Source: Sphingomonadales bacterium 39-57-19 (GTDB taxonomy: Bacteria > Pseudomonadota > Alphaproteobacteria > Sphingomonadales > Sphingomonadaceae). From it: 64,000 bases of DNA. Position 1 is the first letter of the stretch, and every line of letters starts with the position of its first letter. Made by a program: the position numbers and the translations under genes. A model generated the notes under the pieces. It worked only from the letters and a program-made list of their open reading frames with translations, was not told the origin of the DNA and made no database searches. This document shows, in pieces, positions 53,684 to 63,377 of the stretch. Location: assembly GCA_002282385.1 (NCBI GenBank), contig NCJG01000001.1, forward strand, positions 496,001 through 560,000, given 5' to 3'.

Positions 53684-55036
53684 TTATCGTGCGGCGATCT
53701 TACGCCCTGCGGCATTCGCCATGCGAATATTCTGGGGGCCGCCATTCGCGCGCACGAAGCAATCGCCGCCTTGCGACTTGATCATCTTACAAGTTGCCCG
53801 TGCGCTTGCAGCGTCCCCGAAACCCAATGCAGCCAAACGAACAAGTTTCTTGCCATTGACCGTTACGGTCGAACTGGCGGATTCAAAGCCGTTCAATGCG
53901 CGGTAGCGTTTGGCATATTTGTTCCAAGCCGCTTGCGCACTGGCCACAGACGAGAACGCGCCCAGTTGAACCAAGTGGCTTCCCGCACCCGCTGGCGTTG
54001 CTGCCTTTGGCACATAGGACACGGAAAGCTTCACCGGTGCAGCCACAAATGACTTTGCCGGGACTTCCGACGCTTTGATAAGCGGCGCTTCGTAAACCGG
54101 CTGGCTCGGCGCAGCCTCGGCAGTCTTCACATAATTCTCAACGATAGCAAAACCTGCACTGTCAGATACAGGTGCCGGACCCACCGCCGCCAGTTCCACT
54201 GCTGCAGCCGGTGCAGACGCAACATCTGCAAATTCTGGTGCAGCCGTTGGCGCAACATCAGCCTGCGCAAATCCAATGGCATTAATGCTGCTTAACGCGA
54301 GGCGCAGCGGCTGCCCTGTATCCGACATGTCAGGCTGAACCTTCAGCAGCCCTGCGACGCGCGACACATAAGCACCGGGACGCGCGAGCTGCGCCCATTC
54401 GGCGATCCGTTCGTTAACACGCTCCTGCGGCATATCTTGCGAAGCCATGATCCGCGCATCGCGCCAGCGACCGTCAAGTGCATAGGCCAATGCCAGATTC
54501 TGCCGTATGCGCGATGTGGCAGGCTCGGTGCGCACGGCATCGGTCAGGATTTTGACGGCATCCGCCGAACGACCCGCCAACGCCAAAGTCAACGCATAGT
54601 CACTTACGGGCAGAATGGATCGGTTCGAATCGACAAGCAAAACGGCCGATTCGGTGTTGCCCAAGGCGATACGCGCCAATGCGAGGCTGATGACCGTGCG
54701 CGCGTCGGCTTGGCCAAGCTCCATAACGTCCATCAACGTCCGCTCTGCTGAGGCAAAACGTCCCTTCGCCATGTACACACGCGCCAGCAACCCACGATAA
54801 TCGCGGTTTTGCATGTCGGCCTGAACCGCACGCTCTGCAAGGGCCAATGCCTTGTCGGCCTTGCCTTTGGCCAGCGCCCGTTCGGCTGTCTTCGCCCAGG
54901 CAAATGCCTTTTGCGGCGATGCCATATTGACGGAAGCATTGGCCGTGCTGCCCGCTCTGGCCGCTGACGCAATCATTGCCGGCACCACAACTAACGCGGC
55001 CGACAAAGCCAGCTTTATGACAAAATGGCTACTCAT
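53684..55036 (-). CDS. TPR protein with C-terminal SPOR domain
   Basis: This 450-residue exported protein has a signal peptide (FVIKLALSAALVVVPAMIAS), TPR-like repeats from about 45 to 210 (AERALAKGKADKALALAERA, DYRGLLARVYMAKGRFASAE), a Pro/Ala-rich linker, and a SPOR domain at about 365-450 (HLVQLGAFSSVASAQAAWNK, GKKLVRLAALGFGDAASARA). SPOR domains bind denuded peptidoglycan at the division site. It is the third gene after parA and the RHH gene, which suggests a cell-division or polarity role; that is inference. Confidence 0.88.
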   Translation of the reverse strand: MSSHFVIKLALSAALVVVPAMIASAARAGSTANASVNMASPQKAFAWAKTAERALAKGKADKALALAERAVQADMQNRDYRGLLARVYMAKGRFASAERTLMDVMELGQADARTVISLALARIALGNTESAVLLVDSNRSILPVSDYALTLALAGRSADAVKILTDAVRTEPATSRIRQNLALAYALDGRWRDARIMASQDMPQERVNERIAEWAQLARPGAYVSRVAGLLKVQPDMSDTGQPLRLALSSINAIGFAQADVAPTAAPEFADVASAPAAAVELAAVGPAPVSDSAGFAIVENYVKTAEAAPSQPVYEAPLIKASEVPAKSFVAAPVKLSVSYVPKAATPAGAGSHLVQLGAFSSVASAQAAWNKYAKRYRALNGFESASSTVTVNGKKLVRLAALGFGDAASARATCKMIKSQGGDCFVRANGGPQNIRMANAAGRKIAAR

Positions 55037-55067
55037 GACATCACCTCAAAAAAGCTAAATATAGGCA

Positions 55068-55697
55068 TCAGTGTTTTTTCGCAGGAACATGCGACGCGAG
55101 GTCACCAATTTCCGGCATGGATTCGAGAAGTGCATCAAGTGCATCAGTCACAAGCTGTTGCGCCGACTGGTGGCGCACAGCGCATGCCAGCCGCAATTTC
55201 AAATGCCGTTCGCTATCAAGACGCAAGGTGAAGGCTGCTTTCGCTTTCAAGCCAGGCTTTGACCGGGCACGCGAACGCGGCGCATCCGTGCTACCCCGAC
55301 GCGAAATGAGCGGTGTTACCGGCTCCGGCGTCACGGTAACCAAAGTCGGTGCATCGGCGACCGATTCTGGTTCGTCGACGAAGCTGTCAGCGCCAGCCTG
55401 CGGCTCAAGGTCAGCGAAAAGTGCGTCTGCGAGACGATCTTGCTGATGCTTCACTTCGGGAACAGCCGCGGCAAGCGGGTTAACCCCTTGAAAGCCATGC
55501 TCATAATCCATCGGAGTCGTGGGATCGGGATCGACATCATATCCCATGTCGTTCCAACCCAGATCGTCTTGTGACATTGCCGCGTTGCCATTACTCGAAA
55601 GCATAGTTGGACGGCGGATAGCGGGACGTGCCAGACCTTTGCGTGCTAGCAATATGCCCGAAAGCGAAGCGATTGGTTTAGGTTCACCCATTTTCAT
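55068..55697 (-). CDS. RHH-like DNA-binding protein, partner of orphan ParA
   Basis: This 209-residue protein has a low-complexity acidic N-terminal region and a C-terminal segment AAFTLRLDSERHLKLRLA then HQSAQQLVTDALDALL, with the strand-helix-helix pattern of ribbon-helix-helix proteins. Such proteins serve as centromere binders for ParA (ParG-like) or as repressors. It lies 13 bases after parA and 31 before the SPOR gene. AGGA at a good distance supports ATG 55697. Confidence 0.7.
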   Translation of the reverse strand: MKMGEPKPIASLSGILLARKGLARPAIRRPTMLSSNGNAAMSQDDLGWNDMGYDVDPDPTTPMDYEHGFQGVNPLAAAVPEVKHQQDRLADALFADLEPQAGADSFVDEPESVADAPTLVTVTPEPVTPLISRRGSTDAPRSRARSKPGLKAKAAFTLRLDSERHLKLRLACAVRHQSAQQLVTDALDALLESMPEIGDLASHVPAKKH

Positions 55698-55710
55698 GCC
55701 CTTCCTTCGC

Positions 55711-56427
55711 TTAACCTACGACCCGGCGGCCGAAGCCACCCATGGGACGCGCGGCGGATATTTGCTGACTTACGGCAGCCGGCGCACTGAAAACGGTGCG
55801 GCGGAAATTCTTTTCGAGACGGTCCGAAATATATGTCCAAAGCTGGATAACCTCTTGCGAGGAGCGTCCATTGGGGTCGATTTCCATCACGGTGCGGCCA
55901 TCAATCATGGATGCGGCGAAATCGGTGCGATGGTGCAGCGTAATCGGCGCGACCGTGCCGTGTTGCGACAGTGCCACGGCGGCTTCCGAAGTAATCCGGG
56001 CCTTTGGCGTCGCTGCGTTCACAACGAATATCAGCGGCTTGCCAGCGCGCTCACACAGGTCAACAGTCGCACCCACGGCGCGCAAGTCATGCGGACTTGG
56101 CCGTGTGGGCACGACGATAAGCTCTGATACCGAAATAACACTCTGGATAGCCATCGTAATGGCAGGCGGCGTATCAATCACCGCCAGTTTAAAACCTTGC
56201 TGCCGCAATACGGCAAGGTCGGTGGCGAGACGGGCCACCGTTGTCTGCGCAAAGGCAGGAAGGTCGGCTTCACGTTCATTCCACCAATCGGCCAAAGACC
56301 CCTGGGGATCGATATCGATAAGCACAACCGGCCCCGCGCCCGCCAGCTGCGCCTGAACCGCCAAATGGCCGGACAGCGTCGTTTTGCCCGACCCGCCCTT
56401 CTGTGATGCCAATGCGAGTACCCTCAC
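55711..56427 (-). CDS. ParA-family ATPase (orphan type)
   Basis: This 238-residue ATPase begins VRVLALASQKGGSGKTTLSG, the deviant Walker A with two Lys, followed by DIDPQGSLADWWNER and AVIDTPPAITM. GTG 56427 is the likely start because GGGG lies six bases before; a TTG nine codons upstream lacks such a site. ParB is not near, so it is not the chromosome-partition ParA. ParA-like proteins place cargo such as plasmids or chemotaxis clusters; its cargo is unknown. Confidence 0.9.
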   Translation of the reverse strand: MRVLALASQKGGSGKTTLSGHLAVQAQLAGAGPVVLIDIDPQGSLADWWNEREADLPAFAQTTVARLATDLAVLRQQGFKLAVIDTPPAITMAIQSVISVSELIVVPTRPSPHDLRAVGATVDLCERAGKPLIFVVNAATPKARITSEAAVALSQHGTVAPITLHHRTDFAASMIDGRTVMEIDPNGRSSQEVIQLWTYISDRLEKNFRRTVFSAPAAVSQQISAARPMGGFGRRVVG

Positions 56428-56534
56428 ATCATTCCCCTTTTGCAAATGTTTCAAATGGGGATGTGACAGAACAGCGCTAAAAATTGGTTAACACGGAACG
56501 GGATGTCGGACTTTTCTATTCGGATGCACCGGCC

Positions 56535-57059
56535 TTAACTGCAGAGGCGCTCGATTTCGCGGCCTAGGGCGTTGCGCGCCGCGCTATCGCCAGGTTCAAT
56601 CATAAAATAATGCGTACCGGAAAGGCTCGCCTTTTCTGAACAATAGCGTGCGCACCCGCTTTCAACCGCACCGGCGAAGCGCAGTTCAATGCCGTCATAG
56701 CGGGCAGCAAAAGTGCAATTACCTTTACCGTTCAACGTGATTTTGACCTCATCGCCTTGAACGGACGCGGTTCCGGTTCCTTCGCATTTGCTTTCGGGCC
56801 CGAAGACCGCAAGAAAACCTATATCGAAGCGATCGGCATCGGTTTTCACCGCACAGAATTTATCGATGCCAAGGTCGCTGCGGGTTTCAAAACGGCCCGC
56901 AAATTCGATTTTATTAGGGTTCGGAAGAACACCCGTCTCCACCGCGCGTGCGTCCAGCGTTGCGCCAGCGTCCGACCCAAGGGTCGATGTGAGCGCGCCA
57001 TCACCGCACCCCGCCAACAGCGCGCATAGCGCGAAGATTGGAAATGCCGTGCGCGTCAC
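56535..57059 (-). CDS. Small lipoprotein of unknown function
   Basis: This 174-residue protein starts with GTG at 57059, overlapping the hisI stop codon (GTGA). The signal peptide [16 protein letters not shown] has the lipobox LAGC, so it is probably a lipoprotein. The mature part has several cysteines ([30 protein letters not shown]) that could form disulfides. No family is recognised. A longer frame to 57152 would run through hisI. Confidence 0.75.
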   Translation of the reverse strand: MTRTAFPIFALCALLAGCGDGALTSTLGSDAGATLDARAVETGVLPNPNKIEFAGRFETRSDLGIDKFCAVKTDADRFDIGFLAVFGPESKCEGTGTASVQGDEVKITLNGKGNCTFAARYDGIELRFAGAVESGCARYCSEKASLSGTHYFMIEPGDSAARNALGREIERLCS

Positions 57060-57415
57060 ACTGGCTCCAATCCATCCTTGTTTATCCGGCGATAAAAGCA
57101 GCTGCGCGCGCCCGTATGACAGGTCGGGCCTTGCGGCTTTGCGATAATCCAAATGGCGTCCTGATCACAGTCAATGCGCATATCGACAATGTGCAGGACA
57201 TTGCCGCTGCTTTCGCCCTTTTGCCAAAGCCGCTGACGGCTGCGCGAGTAAAACACCGCGGTGCGGCTCTCGATGCTTTTGGCGAGTGCCTCCGCGTTCA
57301 TATGCGCCACCATCAATAGGGCGCCATCCGCCGCATCTGTGACGACAGCGGTCAACAATCCGTTGGCGTCAAATTTGGGTGTGAGGGCAAGCCCTGTCTC
57401 AATCTCGTCGGTCAT
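57056..57415 (-). CDS. hisI: Phosphoribosyl-AMP cyclohydrolase
   Basis: This 119-residue enzyme opens the ring of phosphoribosyl-AMP in histidine synthesis. Metal ligands are in [13 protein letters not shown] and [14 protein letters not shown], and [25 protein letters not shown] is diagnostic. No HisE domain follows, so HisE is separate. ATG 57415 is preferred over TTG 57421. Other his genes are not in the window. Confidence 0.95.
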   Translation of the reverse strand: MTDEIETGLALTPKFDANGLLTAVVTDAADGALLMVAHMNAEALAKSIESRTAVFYSRSRQRLWQKGESSGNVLHIVDMRIDCDQDAIWIIAKPQGPTCHTGARSCFYRRINKDGLEPV

Positions 57416-57543
57416 TTCCAAGGCCTAACGCAAGGGCAAGTGGCCCGCCAACATTTTCTTTGTTACATTGCTACGACAAGGGGGAGACAATCGATGATGC
57501 GTTGCCTATACGCCGGCCAGCGACGAGCAGCGGGATTCGAATT

Positions 57544-59001
57544 ATGCTGACCACCGACCCATTTGATGACGACAAACTACGCGAGGAGTGCGGGATTTTT
57601 GGTGTCTATGACGCCGAAGGTGCTTCAGCGATGGTTGCGCTTGGCCTACATGCGCTTCAGCATCGTGGCCAGGAAGCCGCCGGTATCACAAGTTACGACG
57701 AGCATGAATTTCACACGCACCGTGCCATGGGCCATGTTGCAGGCAATTTTGACCGCGATGAAATTATCAACGGCCTTGGCGGAAGCAGCGCCATTGGCCA
57801 TGTCCGCTATTCAACCACGGGCGAAACATCGCTGCGTAATGTCCAGCCATTATATGCTGACCTTGCCACCGGCGGATTTGCGGTCGCGCATAACGGCAAT
57901 ATTTCAAATGCGGTTGCATTGCGCCGTGACCTTGTCCGCCGTGGTTCGATATTCCAGTCATCATCGGACACCGAAGTCATCATTCATTTGGTGGCGACGT
58001 CGGGCTACCGCACGTTACTGGATCGCCTGATTGATGCGCTGAAGCGTGTTGAAGGCGCCTATTCGCTCATCTGCTTGACCACAGAGGGCATGATCGCTTG
58101 CCGCGATCCGTTGGGCATACGTCCGTTGGTCATGGGCAAGCTTGGCGATACAATAATCTTCGCATCGGAAACCGTTGCGCTCGATATTGTTGGCGCAGAA
58201 TTCATCCGTTCGGTTGAACCGGGCGAATTGGTTGTGGTGCATGGCAGCGAAATTCATTCGCACAAACCCTTCATCCCCGTTTCGCAACGCCCATGTATTT
58301 TCGAGCATGTGTATTTCTCACGGCCCGATTCCATTGTTGAAGGCATCAGCGTCTATTCGGTCCGCAAGGCCATTGGCGCCGAACTCGCGCGCGAAAATGG
58401 CGTCGATGTCGATTATGTCATTCCCGTGCCCGACAGCGGCACCCCTGCAGCCATTGGCTATGCCGAGGCAGCAAAGATTCCGTTTGAGCTGGGTATCATC
58501 CGGTCACATTATGTTGGCCGTACGTTCATTCAGCCGGGCGATGGCGTTCGCCATTTGGGCGTAAAGCTGAAGCATAATGCGAACCGCAATCTGGTCGCGG
58601 GTAAAAAGATCGTCCTTATCGACGACTCCATCGTGCGGGGTACGACCTCGCTCAAGATCGTTCAGATGATGCGCGAAGCGGGCGCTGCCGAAGTGCATAT
58701 GCGTATTGCAAGCCCGCCAACCATGAACAGCTGTTTCTATGGCGTCGACACGCCGGAACGCTCCAAATTGCTCGCGAGCCGTATGGACGTAGAAGAAATG
58801 CGGCAGTTTATTCAAGCCGACAGCCTCGCGTTTCTATCTATCGATGGGCTGTACCGCGCGTTGGGCGAAGATTCACGCAACAAAAACCAACCGCAATATT
58901 GCGATGCGTGTTTTACCGGCGACTATCCCACCACCCTCACCGACCATGAGGAACATGAATCGGGTGACCTCATGATGCTGGGCGAACGGAAGTCTGCATA
59001 A
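57544..59001 (+). CDS. purF: Amidophosphoribosyltransferase
   Basis: This 485-residue enzyme makes phosphoribosylamine, the first purine step. The start at 57544 gives a propeptide MLTTDPFDDDKLREE followed by CGIFGVYD, whose Cys becomes the N-terminal nucleophile after cleavage. GLHALQHRGQEAAGI and SSDTEVIIHL belong to the glutaminase domain, and VLIDDSIVRGTTSLKIV is the PRPP site. The frame is open 28 codons further upstream but without match. The SDR gene follows three bases later. Confidence 0.97.
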   Translation: MLTTDPFDDDKLREECGIFGVYDAEGASAMVALGLHALQHRGQEAAGITSYDEHEFHTHRAMGHVAGNFDRDEIINGLGGSSAIGHVRYSTTGETSLRNVQPLYADLATGGFAVAHNGNISNAVALRRDLVRRGSIFQSSSDTEVIIHLVATSGYRTLLDRLIDALKRVEGAYSLICLTTEGMIACRDPLGIRPLVMGKLGDTIIFASETVALDIVGAEFIRSVEPGELVVVHGSEIHSHKPFIPVSQRPCIFEHVYFSRPDSIVEGISVYSVRKAIGAELARENGVDVDYVIPVPDSGTPAAIGYAEAAKIPFELGIIRSHYVGRTFIQPGDGVRHLGVKLKHNANRNLVAGKKIVLIDDSIVRGTTSLKIVQMMREAGAAEVHMRIASPPTMNSCFYGVDTPERSKLLASRMDVEEMRQFIQADSLAFLSIDGLYRALGEDSRNKNQPQYCDACFTGDYPTTLTDHEEHESGDLMMLGERKSA

Positions 59002-59004
59002 ATC

Positions 59005-59715
59005 ATGACGAAGCTATTTGAAGGCAAAGTGGCGCTGGTTACGGGCGCAAGCCGCGGGATTGGTGCGGCAACCGCGAAGGCACTCGCGGCGCAAGGCGCA
59101 CATGTCATCATCACAGCGCGCACCGCCAAAGACTTAGAAGCCGTTGAAGACGCAATATTCAACGCAGGTGGCAATGCGACGATTGCGCCATTGGACCTCA
59201 CCGACGGCGACAGCATCGCACGGCTTGCCACAGCAGTGACCGAACGTTGGGGTAAGCTCGACGTCTTGGTATTAAATGCCGCCATGCTCGGCACGCTCGC
59301 GCCGGTTCCAGTCATTGATGGTGCAGAATTCGCACGCCTATTCACGCTAAACGTAACTGCGCAGCAGGTGCTGATCGCGTCATTCGATGCGTTGTTGCGC
59401 AAATCGGATGCGGGTCGCCTCGTCGCGCTGACATCCTCTGTTGGTGCAGCACCACGCGCATTCTGGGGCGCTTATGGCGCATCAAAGGCCGCGCTCGAAA
59501 CGCTCGTGGCCAGCTATGGCGAGGAAGTGAAGAACTTGTCCGCTGTGCGCACTATTATTGTGGATCCGGGCCGTACACGCACCCAAATGCGGGCAAAGGC
59601 CTATCCGGGCGAAGACCCGGCGACGGTGAAGGAACCATCGGTTGTGGCCGACGCGATAGTCGCGATGCTGAAGACCGAGTTTGAGACCGGACACAGACTA
59701 GTTGTCGAGGGATAG
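59005..59715 (+). CDS. Short-chain dehydrogenase/reductase
   Basis: This 236-residue SDR has the cofactor motif VTGASRGIGAATAKAL, LDVLVLNAAM (NNAG equivalent), the catalytic Ser in VALTSSVGA and the YxxxK in GAYGASKAALE. The absence of acidic residue at the end of the second strand (ITARTAKDL, Arg) suggests NADPH. The substrate is unknown. It lies three bases after purF, but the functional link is unclear. Confidence 0.9.
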   Translation: MTKLFEGKVALVTGASRGIGAATAKALAAQGAHVIITARTAKDLEAVEDAIFNAGGNATIAPLDLTDGDSIARLATAVTERWGKLDVLVLNAAMLGTLAPVPVIDGAEFARLFTLNVTAQQVLIASFDALLRKSDAGRLVALTSSVGAAPRAFWGAYGASKAALETLVASYGEEVKNLSAVRTIIVDPGRTRTQMRAKAYPGEDPATVKEPSVVADAIVAMLKTEFETGHRLVVEG

Positions 59716-59725
59716 AAATATTGCC

Positions 59726-59802
59726 GTCACCCTGAACTTGTTTCAGGGTCTTAATCAAAACCACCTTGGAAAAGTAAGATCCTGAAACAAGTTCAGGATG
59801 AC
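59726..59802. repeat. Long intergenic hairpin (interspersed-repeat type)
   Basis: CCTGAACTTGTTTCAGG (59731-59747) and its exact reverse complement (59781-59797) are extended inward by five base pairs plus a G-U pair, and outward by four pairs after one mismatch. It lies between the convergent SDR and photolyase genes. I recall similar CCTGAACTTGTTTCAGG elements as repeats in sphingomonad genomes. It may also terminate transcription, although no T-run is present. Confidence 0.8.
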
Positions 59803-59834
59803 GATATCGCTTGGATAACGGGCATCTTTTTGGT

Positions 59835-61232
59835 TTACCCTTTAACCACCTCATGCGCCTTTAATGCACGCTCGCGCGCGGCTTTGTGGCCAATGATTTT
59901 GCGCGGATAGCTTTTTGGCCGTGCGCCATATTCATCGGGGTCGTGAATATACGGCTCTTGCAGGCCAGCAAGCTCTGGCACCCATTCGCGGATATAGCGT
60001 GCGGCGTCGAATTTCTCTGACTGCGACAATGGCGCCATGATGCGCACGAACATATTGCTGTCTACGCCCGTCCCCGCTGTCCATTGCCAATTGACGCTGT
60101 TGCTGCCGTAATCGGCATCGACCAGCGTATCCCAGAACCATTTTTCGCCCTCGCGCCAATCAATCAGCAGATGTTTGACCAGAAACGACGCCGCAATCAT
60201 CCGCACGCGGTTGTGCATCCATCCGGTCGCCCATAACTGCCGCATCCCGGCATCAACGATTGGGTAACCCGTCCGGCCCTTGGTCCATGCCACGAAATCC
60301 GCCTTTACCGCTGGATCGGATAGATCGCGCCACGGCAGCCTGTCGAAAGCATCGCGGGCGTTCTTTGCACCATATTCGGGCATCTGGACGATCACATTCT
60401 GCGCATAGTCCCGCCACACCAGTTCCTTAAGGAACACATCAACAGACCCGCCCGCATGCATTGTCGCTTGCCAGCACGCCGCAGGTGAAATCTCGCCAAA
60501 GTGCAGATGTGGCGAGAGGAATGACGAACCCGCCACCGATGGCAAATTGCGTTTCTCGTCATAAAATTTGGCCTTATCGGCAAAATCCTCAAGCCGTTCG
60601 CGCGCGCCGGCCTCACCCGGGGTCCACATATCGGCCATAGCGCCGGACCAATCGGGCTCGGTGGGCAACAGGGCCCAATCATCGATATTGTCGCTCTCTG
60701 GCCACGTCTGGGGCGCCGTGCACTGCGTGGGGGCTGCCAGTGGCACGGGGGGCGGCATATGCTGCCAGAGCGCACGCATGAATGGCGTGTATATCTTATA
60801 CTGCCCGCCGGTGCCTGTTGTGACGCTACCTGCGGGCAACAGATAGTTGCCATCATGGCAGACAAATGCGCAACTCTTGCTTAGTCCAGCTGCAACGGCC
60901 TTTTCCGCATTCCGCCACCATGGTTCGTAATGCCGCATGCAATGAATGGCCGACGCGCCGGTCTCTTCAGCGAGTGCGCATAAAACGTCATCGGATTTTC
61001 CGGCGCGCAAAATCAGCCGCGAACCCAACGCCCGCAAATCTGCGTCGAGCGCTGTCAAGCTTTGGTGCAACCACCAGCGCGACGCCGCGCCCATCTTACG
61101 ATGCTTTGGCGTGTCGTCATCAAGGATATAGACAGGGATAACCGGCGCGCCACTTGCCACTGCGGCTGCAATCGCAGCTTGGTCGGCAAGACGCAGGTCA
61201 CGGCGCAGCCAAACGATAACCGGGGCCGTCAT
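59835..61232 (-). CDS. phrB: Deoxyribodipyrimidine photolyase
   Basis: This 465-residue class I CPD photolyase has the N-terminal antenna domain (VIVWLRRDLRLADQAA) and the FAD domain with FGEISPAACW, KGRTGYPIVDAGMRQLWATG, MHNRVRMIAASFLVKHLL and VDADYGSNSVNWQWTAGTG. It repairs cyclobutane dimers with light. It overlaps the YdjM-like gene upstream by four bases. Confidence 0.96.
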   Translation of the reverse strand: MTAPVIVWLRRDLRLADQAAIAAAVASGAPVIPVYILDDDTPKHRKMGAASRWWLHQSLTALDADLRALGSRLILRAGKSDDVLCALAEETGASAIHCMRHYEPWWRNAEKAVAAGLSKSCAFVCHDGNYLLPAGSVTTGTGGQYKIYTPFMRALWQHMPPPVPLAAPTQCTAPQTWPESDNIDDWALLPTEPDWSGAMADMWTPGEAGARERLEDFADKAKFYDEKRNLPSVAGSSFLSPHLHFGEISPAACWQATMHAGGSVDVFLKELVWRDYAQNVIVQMPEYGAKNARDAFDRLPWRDLSDPAVKADFVAWTKGRTGYPIVDAGMRQLWATGWMHNRVRMIAASFLVKHLLIDWREGEKWFWDTLVDADYGSNSVNWQWTAGTGVDSNMFVRIMAPLSQSEKFDAARYIREWVPELAGLQEPYIHDPDEYGARPKSYPRKIIGHKAARERALKAHEVVKG

Positions 61233-62191
61233 TTGCTTTCAACTCCAATGGGAAAGAACATGCTAAATCGGTCGCCAACCAGCGGGTCAGAAAAGCGCTG
61301 GTCAGAAACCTTCAACGTCCTGTCCGCGCCGTCGCCGACAATCTCGGCCACCGGCATACGTGACCAAAACAACAGTGGCGAGCCGCGGACAATATGTGTC
61401 TCAAAAGCTTTGGCATCTTCGCGTCCCATATAATGGGCGCGAACGGCGTCATCCATACGCACGCCATTTAACGGCGTGTAAGTGCCCTGCCCGTAATATC
61501 TGTCGTCGCGCCAAAGCATCTCACGTTTCCAAAATTGCACAGGCACAGGGTTTGCAACAACCAGAGTCGGCAAGATCTTATGCTGTTTCTGAACGGCTTG
61601 GGCGGTCAATTGCTCCGCCCTGCCCGTGATGAACCCATTGGCTAAGATATACGCGCAAATGGCGACAAAGCTGGCCAAGGCAGGCACACGCCAGTTTACG
61701 CGCCCCTTACGTTCGCGGCGAAGCGAAACCCAAACGCCGCATATCAGTGCGGCCCACAGCCAGATATCGATGATGAATAATGTGTCGCCATAAAACCATT
61801 GGCTCGAAAATGGTTCAAGCAAACGGATCCCGTAACTGTTGAACCAGTCAAATAAAGGGTGGCTTAAGCATCCAACATAAGCCAGCGCCAACAACCAGCC
61901 TTTATGTACCGCCAACCTTGTCTCTGGTCGCTTTCCGCGTCTTTCTTGCCAGCGATCGAACCACAGCATGATGCCCCATAACATCAGCGGCAGCACCAGC
62001 ATGGCGATTGGGCCGTGCGTGAGGCCGCGCCGGATTGCCAAATGCTGCTGCCCGCCCAGCAAAGTCGCCACGGCGTCAATATCGGGGATATTCGCAGCAA
62101 TAATCAGCGTGGGCATGGCAAGGCCAGTCCGACGCTTCAACCCCATCTGCCCGATAAGCGCGCCAACAAGGCTATGTGTGAGATTATCCAT
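61229..62191 (-). CDS. YdjM/DUF457-type membrane-bound metal-dependent hydrolase
   Basis: This 320-residue protein begins MDNLTHSLVGALIGQMGL, the pattern of the YdjM/YbcI family, then NIPDIDAV, RRGLTHGP and SHPLFDWFNSYG, with His and Asp residues that probably bind metal, and about four membrane helices. Function is not established; some members are induced by DNA damage. It overlaps the photolyase gene, which fits a DNA-damage-related operon, but that is inference. Confidence 0.88.
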   Translation of the reverse strand: MDNLTHSLVGALIGQMGLKRRTGLAMPTLIIAANIPDIDAVATLLGGQQHLAIRRGLTHGPIAMLVLPLMLWGIMLWFDRWQERRGKRPETRLAVHKGWLLALAYVGCLSHPLFDWFNSYGIRLLEPFSSQWFYGDTLFIIDIWLWAALICGVWVSLRRERKGRVNWRVPALASFVAICAYILANGFITGRAEQLTAQAVQKQHKILPTLVVANPVPVQFWKREMLWRDDRYYGQGTYTPLNGVRMDDAVRAHYMGREDAKAFETHIVRGSPLLFWSRMPVAEIVGDGADRTLKVSDQRFSDPLVGDRFSMFFPIGVESK

Positions 62192-62254
62192 GCGGGTTAG
62201 CTGGCGTAGCTAAACCGAAATGGCAATACGGCGTTATCGCCATAAACTATTTCG

Positions 62255-62324
62255 TTCACGCAAAGGCGCAGAGTTCGCGGAGCAGAAATTTGGAATCTCT
62301 GCGGACTCTGCGCCTCTGCGTGAA
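62255..62324. repeat. Second long intergenic hairpin (different repeat type)
   Basis: TTCACGCAAAGGCGCAGAG (62255-62273) pairs with CTCTGCGCCTCTGCGTGAA (62306-62324) with one mismatch, and nine further pairs including wobbles extend the stem to 62282/62297. It lies seven bases from the korB stop codon. I recall similar GCGCAGAGG-type repeats in sphingomonad genomes. It may also act as mRNA 3'-end stabiliser of korAB. Confidence 0.78.
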
Positions 62325-62330
62325 AATCAA

Positions 62331-63377
62331 TTAAGTCTCGGGATGGCCCTCGGCTACGGTCCAGGTTTGTCCCTTTGCCAGCAGCTTGCCGAGGTCAGGT
62401 GCTTTACCTGCACTGGCCGACTCGTTCTGCGCGATGACGGCGTCGTTAAAGGTCGGGCGTGGATCGTCGTACAGGACGCCGAGTGCCATGGGGAATTCGC
62501 CAAATGGCATTTCCACAAGCATGTGCGCGAGCGAACGGTTGGTCACGTCATGTACGATGACGCCCGCGCTCTGCCAATCGCCATCGACGACATCGACAAC
62601 CTTCAGCGTCAGGCCAACATTGTCGAGCGCGATGCCTTTGGTACCGCCGGACTTTTCGCTGCCGAACAACATCGGCTCACCATTACGCAGCCAGAGTTGA
62701 TGGCCGTCGGCTCCCTTTGGCGCAGCGAAGTCTTCAAACACGTCCTTGTTATACACAATGCAGTTCTGGAAGATTTCGATGAACGCCGCGCCGCGATGGG
62801 CGTGCGCCGCCTTCAGCACTTCGGGCAGGTTCTTTGAAACGTCAAAGCCGCGTGCCACAAACCGCGCGCCTGAACCCAGCGCAAACGCGCATGGCGTTGC
62901 TGGACGGTCAACCGAGCCATAAGGCGTCGATGGGCTGTTGGTGCCGACGCGCGATGTTGGCGAATATTGGCCCTTGGTCAGGCCGTAAATTTCGTTGTTG
63001 AACAGCATGATCTGGCAATCCAGATTGCGGCGCAGCAAATGCATCGTGTGGTTGCCGCCGATCGACAGCGCATCGCCATCGCCCGTGATAATCCACACAT
63101 CAAGATCGGGATTGGCGAGCTTTACACCCGTCGCAACCGCAGGCGCGCGGCCGTGAATAGTGTGGAAGCCATAGGTTTCCATATAATATGGAAAACGCGA
63201 CGAGCAGCCGATGCCGCTGATGAACACGGTGTTTTCAGGCGTGCCGCCGATTTCAGGCATGGTGCGCTGCACCGCCTTCAAAATCGCATAGTCACCGCAG
63301 CCGGGGCACCAGCGAACTTCTTGGTCGGTTTCCCAATCCTTGGGCGTTGTCGCTTTCACGGGGGTCATATCGTTCAT
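62331..63377 (-). CDS. korB: 2-oxoacid:ferredoxin oxidoreductase beta subunit
   Basis: This 348-residue subunit binds thiamine diphosphate and a 4Fe-4S cluster. Cysteines are in VRWCPGCGDY and SGIGCSSRFPYYME, with another in FQNCIVYN; the TPP motif is ITGDGDALSIGGNH and continues to LFNNEIYGLTKGQYSPTS. Together with KorA it probably oxidises 2-oxoglutarate to succinyl-CoA. It overlaps the korA stop codon by one base (TAATG). Confidence 0.93.
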   Translation of the reverse strand: MNDMTPVKATTPKDWETDQEVRWCPGCGDYAILKAVQRTMPEIGGTPENTVFISGIGCSSRFPYYMETYGFHTIHGRAPAVATGVKLANPDLDVWIITGDGDALSIGGNHTMHLLRRNLDCQIMLFNNEIYGLTKGQYSPTSRVGTNSPSTPYGSVDRPATPCAFALGSGARFVARGFDVSKNLPEVLKAAHAHRGAAFIEIFQNCIVYNKDVFEDFAAPKGADGHQLWLRNGEPMLFGSEKSGGTKGIALDNVGLTLKVVDVVDGDWQSAGVIVHDVTNRSLAHMLVEMPFGEFPMALGVLYDDPRPTFNDAVIAQNESASAGKAPDLGKLLAKGQTWTVAEGHPET

